From the NCBI GenBank assembly GCA_964569695.1, contig CAZMUA010000019.1:1-38812 (forward strand): DNA of 38,812 nucleotides. The letters are read 5' to 3'. This document shows positions 32,399 through 38,812 of the stretch, one piece after another. Position numbers and translations under genes: made by a program. Within the stretch, counting starts at the first letter, position 1, and every line of letters starts with the position of its first letter. The DNA comes from UBA8106 sp964569695. GTDB lineage: Bacteria; Acidobacteriota; Vicinamibacteria; Vicinamibacterales; UBA823. The notes under the pieces are model-generated. The model saw only the letters and a list, made by a program, of their open reading frames with translations. It was not told where the DNA came from and searched no databases.

Positions 32399-35124
32399 GG
32401 TTGTTAAATCTGAACTTGAATGTGCAATTAAACATTCCCGTGATCCGGGCGCTTGCTCGGCGGGATTTACGGATCTATTTTAGTAGTCCCGCTGGATACG
32501 TATTTATAACCGTATTTATTTTCCTAAGCGCAGCCGCGGCTTTTTGGCAGGACCGATTCTTTCTCGATAACCTCGCCACGCTTGACCAATTAAATGCGCT
32601 CTTTCCGTATCTACTCATTTTCTTTATTCCGGCGTTGACGATGGCGGTCTGGGCGGAAGAACGCAAACAGGGAACCGATGAGTTGTTGTTAACACTGCCG
32701 GCTGGAGATATCGAGGTGGTCCTCGGTAAATATTTTGCCACACTGGGGGTCTATACGGCTGCCGTGGCTTTGTCGTTTAGTCATGTGTTGGTGTTGATGT
32801 TTCTAGGGAGTCCTGACGCCGGATTAGTCATCGGAAACTATGTGGGGTACTGGTTAATCGGCGGCGCGCTGATTGCTGTCGGGATGCTAGCGTCTTTGCT
32901 CACCGCGAATGTAACCCTCGCATTCATTTTGGGCGCCGTGTTTTGTGCAGCACTCGTTATGATCGAAACGACGGCCGCACTCTTTAGTACAAGTTTAGGA
33001 CGACTACTGGAGCCGCTCAGTGTGGTGGGTCACTTCTTCGAATTTTCCCGTGGCGTTGTTAGTTTTTCGGGTCTCCTGTACTTCCTGCTCGTGACGGGAG
33101 TTTTTCTCTACCTCAACGTGCTCTTGATCGGTCGTAGGCACTGGCCGAAGATTGCAGGCAGTCTCCCAACTTGGGGACATCAGTTGATTCGGGCGGTTGC
33201 CGTCGCGATTGCGGTGATCAGTGTTGGCGTCATTTTAAGTCGTGCGAACCTGAGGCTGGACTTAACGGCTGAAGGGCTTCATTCACTTTCGGACGAAACT
33301 CGTAACTTGGTTGATGAACTATCAACGGATCGACCGGTTTTTATTCAAGCATTTGTCAGCCCCACGGTGCCCGAACAATATGTGCAAATGCGCTCCACTC
33401 TGTTGGACCTGTTAGCGGAGATTGATGCGGTAGGGGGAGCGAAGGTTGAGGTGGTTATTCACGAAACCGAGCCCTATACAGAGGAGGCACGGAATGCCCG
33501 CGAGCAATTCGGTATTACGGCGCGTGAAATTCCACAATTGAGTAGTGCGCGAGCTGGGTTTGCCGACGTGTTCCTCGGTCTTGCATTTACGTGTGGAGCT
33601 GAAGAGCAGGTAATTCCGTTTTTTGATCGCGGATTACCGGCTGAATATGAGATTGCCCGCTCCATGCGTGTCGTGGCTCGCACCGAGCGCAAGCGGATCG
33701 GTGTTGTGAATAGTGGTATTCGACTTTTTGGAGGATTGGATTTCCAGACTTTCCGGAGCACACCACCTTGGGCGGTCGTTGAGGAATTGCGGAAACAGTA
33801 TGAAGTGGTGGAGATCACTCCCTCTGGACCGATTACGGAAGAGGTGGACGGGTTAGTGGCCGTGTTACCCTCCTCACTCTCTCAGGAAGAAATGGACCAT
33901 CTGCAGGCGTACATGGAACAAGGTCAACCCACCTTGCTCCTTGTTGATCCGTTACCAACCGTTGACTTGAGTCTCTCACCGTCAGAGGAACCGGGCGCTG
34001 GCCAGAATCCATTCACGCAACAAAATCAGCCACCACCAACACCGAAGGGCGACATTCAGGCGTTGCTCACTTCGTTAGGGGTGCGTTGGGATTCCAGCAG
34101 CATCTTGTGGGATGCATACAATCCGCATCCCGATCTTGCGCATTTACCACCCGAAGTGGTGTTTGTTGGGAGTGGCAATCAGAGTGAAGCGCCATTTAAT
34201 TTAGATCATCGGTCGACTGCGGAACTGCAGGAATTGGCCATGCTGTATCCAGGTCATCTAAGTCCCGCAGTGGACAGTGCATCCAACTTTGAGCCGCTGG
34301 TGACATCCAGCCAGGTCTCAGGAACCTTTCCGTATTTTCAAATGGTGCAGCGAGGTTTCTTGGGCGCGCAGCTAAATCGCAATTTGCCCCATCGGCCGGA
34401 TGCAAGCGAGTACGTTTTGGCCGCGCACATTCGATCCGAAGATCAACTGGTTATTAGCGAGTCAGCACCAGAAGACAGTGAGGATGTCAGTGGATCTGGA
34501 GCGGGTTCGACGGGTATTAATGCGATTGTGGTTGCCGATCTTGATTTTATCTCGCAGCAATTCTTTCAAATTAGACAGATGGGTGCCGGGAACCTTAACT
34601 TTGATAACGTCACCTTCTTTTTGAATGCGATCGATGTTCTGGTTGGCGACGAATCATTTGTGACACTTCGCAATCGCCGTGTTCGTCACAGAACCCTGAC
34701 GACAGTGGAAGCGAACACCAGGTCCTATATTGAGCAACGGTCTATTGAAGAGCAGCAGGCTGAAAGTCAGGCGGATCAAGCTTTGACGGAAGCCCAGAGC
34801 CGACTCGATACCCGTGTGCAGGAAGTGCAAAATCGAGAGGATCTTGATGAGCGCGCAAAGGAAATTATGGCGCGGAATCTGCAAGAGGTCGAAAATCGAC
34901 GTTTTGAGGTGTTAAAGACGAACATCGAAGCTGAGCGTGACATGCAAATTGAGAGCAGTAAGGAAACCATGGAATCTCAGATTCGAAACATTCAGAGTTC
35001 AATTCGGACGTTTGCGGTGCTGTTACCGCCGATCCCGGTGTTCGCCCTCGGGGTCATGGTCTTTATCAGGCGCCAGCGACGCGAGCGAGCCAGTACGGCT
35101 GCGATACGACGTGTGAGGACTTAG
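32395..35124 (+). CDS. GldF-GldG fusion: ABC-2 permease plus ABC_transp_aux domain
   Basis: The 909-residue protein joins two normally separate parts. The first 270 residues form about six transmembrane helices with the GldF-type loop WAEERKQGTDELLLTLPAG. After a further helix (residues 265-285) comes a large extracytoplasmic GldG-like domain (SLSDETRNLVDELSTDRPVF; ERKRIGVVNSG). Near the end is a charged coiled coil (about 785-865) and a last helix (LLPPIPVFALGVMVF). GldA-F-G complexes drive gliding in Bacteroidetes, but relatives in other phyla probably export or remodel lipids or cell-wall material. The GTG start overlaps the ATPase stop. Cargo unknown. Confidence 0.88.
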   Translation: MRLLNLNLNVQLNIPVIRALARRDLRIYFSSPAGYVFITVFIFLSAAAAFWQDRFFLDNLATLDQLNALFPYLLIFFIPALTMAVWAEERKQGTDELLLTLPAGDIEVVLGKYFATLGVYTAAVALSFSHVLVLMFLGSPDAGLVIGNYVGYWLIGGALIAVGMLASLLTANVTLAFILGAVFCAALVMIETTAALFSTSLGRLLEPLSVVGHFFEFSRGVVSFSGLLYFLLVTGVFLYLNVLLIGRRHWPKIAGSLPTWGHQLIRAVAVAIAVISVGVILSRANLRLDLTAEGLHSLSDETRNLVDELSTDRPVFIQAFVSPTVPEQYVQMRSTLLDLLAEIDAVGGAKVEVVIHETEPYTEEARNAREQFGITAREIPQLSSARAGFADVFLGLAFTCGAEEQVIPFFDRGLPAEYEIARSMRVVARTERKRIGVVNSGIRLFGGLDFQTFRSTPPWAVVEELRKQYEVVEITPSGPITEEVDGLVAVLPSSLSQEEMDHLQAYMEQGQPTLLLVDPLPTVDLSLSPSEEPGAGQNPFTQQNQPPPTPKGDIQALLTSLGVRWDSSSILWDAYNPHPDLAHLPPEVVFVGSGNQSEAPFNLDHRSTAELQELAMLYPGHLSPAVDSASNFEPLVTSSQVSGTFPYFQMVQRGFLGAQLNRNLPHRPDASEYVLAAHIRSEDQLVISESAPEDSEDVSGSGAGSTGINAIVVADLDFISQQFFQIRQMGAGNLNFDNVTFFLNAIDVLVGDESFVTLRNRRVRHRTLTTVEANTRSYIEQRSIEEQQAESQADQALTEAQSRLDTRVQEVQNREDLDERAKEIMARNLQEVENRRFEVLKTNIEAERDMQIESSKETMESQIRNIQSSIRTFAVLLPPIPVFALGVMVFIRRQRRERASTAAIRRVRT

Positions 35125-35127
35125 GAC

Positions 35128-36495
35128 ATGGATGAAACAAAAAAAACAATGTATCTGGTCGTTGGCGCAGTGGCCTTGGCAGGCTTAGCGCTAGTCAGCG
35201 TACCCCGAATCTCGACGCCGGATGCGTTCGCCGATCGAGGTGAACCGTTTTTTCCAGACTTTACTGACCCGAATACAGCCTTGACACTTGAGGTCGTCGA
35301 GTTCGACGAAGAGACCGCAGCAGCCCGACCATTTAAAGTCACGAATCAGGACGGCGTGTGGACGATTCCCTCGCATTATGAGTACCCGGCGGACGGCGCC
35401 GACCGTCTGGCAGAAACGGCTGCCGCTGTTATCGGGATTATCCGCGATGATTTTCGGTCGGACAACGTGGCTGACCATCAGGCTTTAGGTGTGTTGGACC
35501 CCGTGGATGATACCGAGGCCTCTCTTATCGGGCGGGGGACGCGTGTGACACTCCGAGGGGAAAATGAAGTAGCGCTGGCTGATTTCATCATTGGAAATGA
35601 GCCAGAGGACCGTACTGGCTTCAGGTTTGTGCGGCTGCCGGACCAGAAACGGGTATACGCCGCACGCATGGACATCGATCTCTCGACGCAATTTGCAGAC
35701 TGGATTGAGGCGGACCTGCTGTTGGTTGAGCGCGACGAGATTGATCGAATTGTATTGCATGATTACTCGATCAATGAACGCACCTATACGATTGCCGAAC
35801 GCGATGTCGTGACCGTTAGTAAGACGGATGGTGCTTGGTTAGGTGATCGACGCATGCCGAATAATCGTGAAATTGATGAGAGCAAGGTCAATGGTCTGTT
35901 GTCAGCGATCGACGGCCTGTCAATCGTTGGTGTTCGACCAAAGCCGCCTGGGCTTTCAGCAAACTTGACCCAACTCGATGCAGCAGCGGGGCTCGCTCGT
36001 GCTGACGTGCTGTCGTTGCAGAGCCGTGGGTACTATTTGACCCGTGATGGAGGGTTACGATCGAACGAAGGTGATCTGGAGGTCCGTTCGTCCGAAGGAA
36101 TCCTGTACACGTTACGATTCGGTGAGGTCCTGTACGGGACGGGTGAAGCGGTTTCTGCGGGCGCGACAGAGACAGCCGATGCTTCATCCGGTCCTGGGGA
36201 AAATCGATACCTGTTTATCACGGCCGAATTTGAGGCGGATCGATTTTCAGAACCGCCGTTGCCGAGCAATATGGAGTTTGAAGGCAAAGATAGATATGAC
36301 CAGACGGATGCCGATCTGACCAATCAAGCGCGACACGAAGCGCACACGGAGTGGCAGTCTGACATGGCTCGTCGTGCGGCTCTGATTGAGGAGCTCGAGG
36401 CACGGTTTGCACCTTGGTATTTCGTCATTTCGTCAGAAAGTTTCGACAAAGTACATCTCACACGCACTGAACTCACAAAAGACAAGGCCAACTAG
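35128..36495 (+). CDS. DUF4340-domain membrane-anchored protein
   Basis: The 455-residue protein has one N-terminal membrane helix (TMYLVVGAVALAGLALVSV) and a long exported part. It repeats a DUF4340 pattern: FKVTNQDGVWTIPSHYEYPADGADRLAETAAAV, followed by DNVADHQALGVLDP, and a second related segment from about residue 200 (VVTVSKTDGAWLGDRRMPNNREIDESKVNGLLSAI). DUF4340 proteins regularly accompany GldG-like ABC systems, which fits the 3-nt gap after the fusion gene. It probably forms the periplasmic part of that transporter. No enzymatic motif is visible. Confidence 0.85.
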   Translation: MDETKKTMYLVVGAVALAGLALVSVPRISTPDAFADRGEPFFPDFTDPNTALTLEVVEFDEETAAARPFKVTNQDGVWTIPSHYEYPADGADRLAETAAAVIGIIRDDFRSDNVADHQALGVLDPVDDTEASLIGRGTRVTLRGENEVALADFIIGNEPEDRTGFRFVRLPDQKRVYAARMDIDLSTQFADWIEADLLLVERDEIDRIVLHDYSINERTYTIAERDVVTVSKTDGAWLGDRRMPNNREIDESKVNGLLSAIDGLSIVGVRPKPPGLSANLTQLDAAAGLARADVLSLQSRGYYLTRDGGLRSNEGDLEVRSSEGILYTLRFGEVLYGTGEAVSAGATETADASSGPGENRYLFITAEFEADRFSEPPLPSNMEFEGKDRYDQTDADLTNQARHEAHTEWQSDMARRAALIEELEARFAPWYFVISSESFDKVHLTRTELTKDKAN

Positions 36496-36518
36496 TTTCA
36501 ACGAGGTAGCGGTCGTTA

Positions 36519-36968
36519 TCACGCGGAGTTGGGCTTGATCGCACTAGCAAAATGCAGCGAAGTGTTTGGCATCCCGTGGCGTTCGTAAAATTGGTGCGCG
36601 CCTTTACGTTGCAGCCCTGAGTCAAGATGCAGCTGGTCGCAACCGGCTTTCTGAGCAAAGTCGTGTAGCCACTCAAGTAAGATTGCTCCGAATCCTTGGG
36701 ATCGATGTGTAGCACGGGTCACCAGATCGTCCACATATAGATAGTGTCCCCACGCTAGGTTATAACCAATTCGGAATCCCGCGACAGCGACTATCAAATC
36801 TTGGTCTTGGAGATAGGCCAATTGAAAAACATTGACTTGTGCTTGGGCACGTACCCTAGAGACAAACTCCTCTTCGTCGATGTGTGGTCGCAGTTCATGC
36901 ATGACTGGGTGACAAGCGAGGATGTCTTCATCGGAGATGGCTAGTTGTACGGTGGGTGTCAACAACAT
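36519..36968 (-). CDS. GNAT-family N-acetyltransferase
   Basis: The ATG at 36968 has GGAG four nt upstream and gives 149 residues; the frame opens earlier (37019) but inside the neighbouring dehydrogenase gene. The acetyl-CoA binding motif A is visible (VDDLVTRATHRSQGFGAILLEWL, R-x-Q-G-x-G-A type), preceded by strand 4 residues of the GNAT core. The C-terminal strand (GAHQFYERHGM) fits the family. The acceptor substrate is unknown. It starts 10 nt after the dehydrogenase stop and is probably the last gene of that operon. Confidence 0.85.
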   Translation of the reverse strand: MLLTPTVQLAISDEDILACHPVMHELRPHIDEEEFVSRVRAQAQVNVFQLAYLQDQDLIVAVAGFRIGYNLAWGHYLYVDDLVTRATHRSQGFGAILLEWLHDFAQKAGCDQLHLDSGLQRKGAHQFYERHGMPNTSLHFASAIKPNSA

Positions 36969-36978
36969 ACGGCTCCGG

Positions 36979-37833
36979 TTAGGAATAATTGTAGAAGCCA
37001 ACGCCAGTTTTTCGGCCAAGTGTCCCGGCCTCGACCATTTTTCTCAACAGTGGGCACGGTTGATACTTATCGTTTCCAAATCCCTCGTGCAAGACCTGCA
37101 TGATGTCCAGACAGACATCGAGGCCGATGAGATCTGCAAGAGCCAATGGTCCCATGGGATGCTTCATGCCCAGCTTCATGACAGTATCAATAGCCTCGGC
37201 TGTTCCCACTTTGTCCATCAGTGCATAGATTGCTTCGTTAATCATCGGCATGAGAATACGATTGGCAATAAAGCCAGGACGGTCGCTAGCCTCGACAGCT
37301 GTTTTCTCTAGTTGGTCGCAAAGGGCTGCTGCTGCCGCCATAGTTTCCTGTGAGGTGTGTTGACCTCTGACTAGTTCGACGAGAGGCATAAGGGGCGCTG
37401 GATTCATGAAGTGCATACCGAGTACACGGTCGGGTCGTCCAGTCGTGGCAGCTAAGATGCTGATTGAGATCGAAGATGTGTTCGATGCGAGAATCACAGA
37501 AGACCCAACAAGACTATCCAGCGCGGTGAAGAGGTATTTCTTCGCATCAGTGTCTTCTATGATCGCTTCCACGATGTAGTCAACCTCAGAGAATGCTCCC
37601 AAATCCCTGACAGTAGACAGCCGTTCGAGAGTCGCGTCCCGCTCGTCTGGGCGCAGGATGTTCTTGGATACGAGTCGGCCCAAGCTGGTCTCAATGGTCG
37701 TGCGTGCCCGGTCTAACGCGCTAAGGGCTGTGTCTTGCAAGTGGACGTTAAATCCTGCCTGTGCGAATACCTGAGCGATACCGTTACCCATGGTTCCTGC
37801 GCCGACGACACCAATTGATCGTATGGCAGACAT
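36979..37833 (-). CDS. hbd: 3-hydroxyacyl-CoA (3-hydroxybutyryl-CoA) dehydrogenase
   Basis: Starting at the ATG at 37833, 4 nt after the thiolase stop, the protein has 284 residues. The NAD-binding GVVGAGTMGNGIAQVFAQ fold opens it, and the catalytic dyad region follows (SNTSSISI, G-M-H-F-M-N-P with the catalytic His). The C-terminal dimer domain has RPGFIANRILMPMINEA and HPMGPLALADLIGLD. It oxidises or reduces 3-hydroxyacyl-CoA to 3-oxoacyl-CoA with NAD(P), the step next to the thiolase. The open frame extends upstream to 37938, but that extension overlaps the thiolase and lacks family similarity. Confidence 0.93.
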   Translation of the reverse strand: MSAIRSIGVVGAGTMGNGIAQVFAQAGFNVHLQDTALSALDRARTTIETSLGRLVSKNILRPDERDATLERLSTVRDLGAFSEVDYIVEAIIEDTDAKKYLFTALDSLVGSSVILASNTSSISISILAATTGRPDRVLGMHFMNPAPLMPLVELVRGQHTSQETMAAAAALCDQLEKTAVEASDRPGFIANRILMPMINEAIYALMDKVGTAEAIDTVMKLGMKHPMGPLALADLIGLDVCLDIMQVLHEGFGNDKYQPCPLLRKMVEAGTLGRKTGVGFYNYS

Positions 37834-37837
37834 GATG

Positions 37838-38812
37838 TTAGACGGTTTGCTTGCGCTCGACTGCGAGTGTGACGCCATTGCCTCCCCCGAGGCATAGGGC
37901 GGCGATGCCCCGGGCTGCGTTTCGCTGGCGCATGGCATAAAGCAGGGTTGTCAAAATCCGAGCACCGCTCGCGCCGATAGGGTGACCCAATGCGATGGCA
38001 CCGCCATGGACGTTTACACGGTCTGGCGAAATTCCAAGTTCACGGGTGACTGCGACGGCTTGAACGGAGAAGGCCTCATTTAATTCGAAGAGATCGACCG
38101 AATCGAGTGTCCAGCCGACTTTATCAATGAGTTTACGGATGGCGTCAACTGGTGCCATCATTACGAGTTTTGGCGGTACGCCACTTGTGGCTTGGCCGAC
38201 AATGCGGGCTAACGGCGTAAGACCGAGTGAAGTTGCCCGGTCGCTCGACATAACGACGACGGCTGCGGCGCCATCGTTCACCCCTGGTGCATTTCCTGCA
38301 GTCACGGTGCCATCAGGTTTAAAAGCAGGTTGCAGTTTCATCAGGCTTTGGCTTGAAGTGTCTTCACGAATAGATTCGTCATGATCGAATATGGTGGCAG
38401 GCTTTTTTTTCTGTGGAACCTTGACCGGAAGAATCTCGTCAGCAAACCAACCGCGCCGGGTAGCTTCAGTCGCTCTATGGTGACTTTCGACTGCGTAAGC
38501 ATCCTGTTCTTCGCGCGTGACCCCATAGGTTTCAGCGACAACTTCACCAGTCATACCCATATGCCAGTTTTCGTGGGCGCACCACAGACCGTCATGAACC
38601 ATCGCGTCCAGAAGTAACCCGTTGCCGAGTCGAAGACCTTCGCGCATTCGATCCAACAGATACGGCGCACGACTCATCGATTCCATTCCGCCGGCGACGG
38701 CCACGTCGAGATCGCCAGCAGCGATACCTTGCGTGGCGAGCATCACGGCTTTCAACCCTGAGCCACAAACTTCATTGATAGTGACAGCACCGACATGGGC
38801 AGGTAAGCCACC
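37838..38812 (-). CDS. Acetyl-CoA acetyltransferase (thiolase), N-terminus beyond window
   Basis: The visible 324 residues cover most of a type II thiolase. The nucleophile cysteine lies near the window edge in NEVCGSG, then AGGMESMSRAPYLL, NEAFSVQAVAVTRE, the catalytic His in GHPIGASGARI, and the second Cys in LCLGGGNG. Apparent starts inside the window are internal codons, since the nucleophile loop lies upstream of them. It condenses or cleaves acetyl/acetoacetyl-CoA and sits directly before the 3-hydroxybutyryl-CoA dehydrogenase in the same direction. This pair is usual in short-chain acyl-CoA metabolism (butanoate or ketone-body routes); no enoyl-CoA hydratase is within the window. Confidence 0.92.
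   Translation of the reverse strand, partial: GGLPAHVGAVTINEVCGSGLKAVMLATQGIAAGDLDVAVAGGMESMSRAPYLLDRMREGLRLGNGLLLDAMVHDGLWCAHENWHMGMTGEVVAETYGVTREEQDAYAVESHHRATEATRRGWFADEILPVKVPQKKKPATIFDHDESIREDTSSQSLMKLQPAFKPDGTVTAGNAPGVNDGAAAVVVMSSDRATSLGLTPLARIVGQATSGVPPKLVMMAPVDAIRKLIDKVGWTLDSVDLFELNEAFSVQAVAVTRELGISPDRVNVHGGAIALGHPIGASGARILTTLLYAMRQRNAARGIAALCLGGGNGVTLAVERKQTV

Noticed and set aside
1..38812. CRISPR arrays, insertion sequences, integrase genes or prophage modules
   Set aside because: No repeat-spacer pattern, transposase motifs or phage structural genes are visible; tRNA-Phe is not followed by an integrase.

Overview
This window looks like chromosomal DNA from a Gram-negative bacterium of roughly 50-55% GC, with no phage, IS element or CRISPR array. 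The cargo suggests an environmental, possibly marine, Acidobacteriota-like heterotroph: secreted NHL/TolB/SMP-30 beta-propellers, cytochrome-linked secreted oxidoreductases, a secreted WKL-type protein, and a GldF-GldG fusion transporter with a DUF4340 partner. That placement is inference; recA (30209-31246) is the best marker to test it. Most products carry Sec, lipoprotein or Tat-like export signals, so much of the region serves the periplasm or cell surface.

Layout. 1-6496: end of an NHL protein, then a minus-strand run of a WKL-type secreted protein, an NHL lipoprotein, a PKD-like secreted protein, a cytochrome c/copper-monooxygenase-like protein, an epoxide-hydrolase-like enzyme and a PhnZ-like HD-domain protein. 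6732-11101: a Tat-type class V aminotransferase translationally coupled to an ArsJ-type transporter, convergent with a Na/phosphate cotransporter-PhoU pair. 11273-12608: a secreted HNH nuclease lipoprotein divergent from a SRAP (YedK) protein. 12619-15668: TolB-like propeller, OsmC, then the most notable gene of the window. 15683-22522: methyltransferase plus sorbosone-dehydrogenase-like cytochrome, SMP-30 lactonase, gamma-glutamyltransferase and an NHL lipoprotein. 22649-28206: S9 peptidase, an exported MhpD-like protein and KatG. 28313-31246: desaturase, DUF2892 protein, tRNA-Phe, PAP2 phosphatase and RecA. 31604-36495: ABC ATPase, GldFG fusion and DUF4340 protein. 36519-38812: GNAT acetyltransferase, 3-hydroxyacyl-CoA dehydrogenase and a thiolase cut by the window edge.

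Main discovery. The gene at 14991-15668 is a secreted rhodanese fused to a BamE/SmpA-like domain, interrupted by one in-frame TGA (15297-15299). That TGA falls exactly where the rhodanese catalytic cysteine belongs (TGA-N-G-G-G-R matching C-x-x-G-x-R). The frame stays open for 122 further codons, and a perfect 6-bp GC hairpin with a CGTGC loop begins 15 nt after the TGA, where a bacterial SECIS is expected. The best reading is a selenocysteine-containing rhodanese, not a pseudogene. It follows an OsmC gene, another thiol-redox protein. The selenocysteine machinery genes (selA, selB, selC, selD) are not in this window, so the reading depends on finding them elsewhere in the genome.

Other points of interest: arsJ without its usual GAPDH partner beside a phosphate importer, a PAP2 gene whose stop codon lies inside tRNA-Phe, and a possibly exported HD-domain diiron-oxygenase-like protein next to a secreted epoxide hydrolase.
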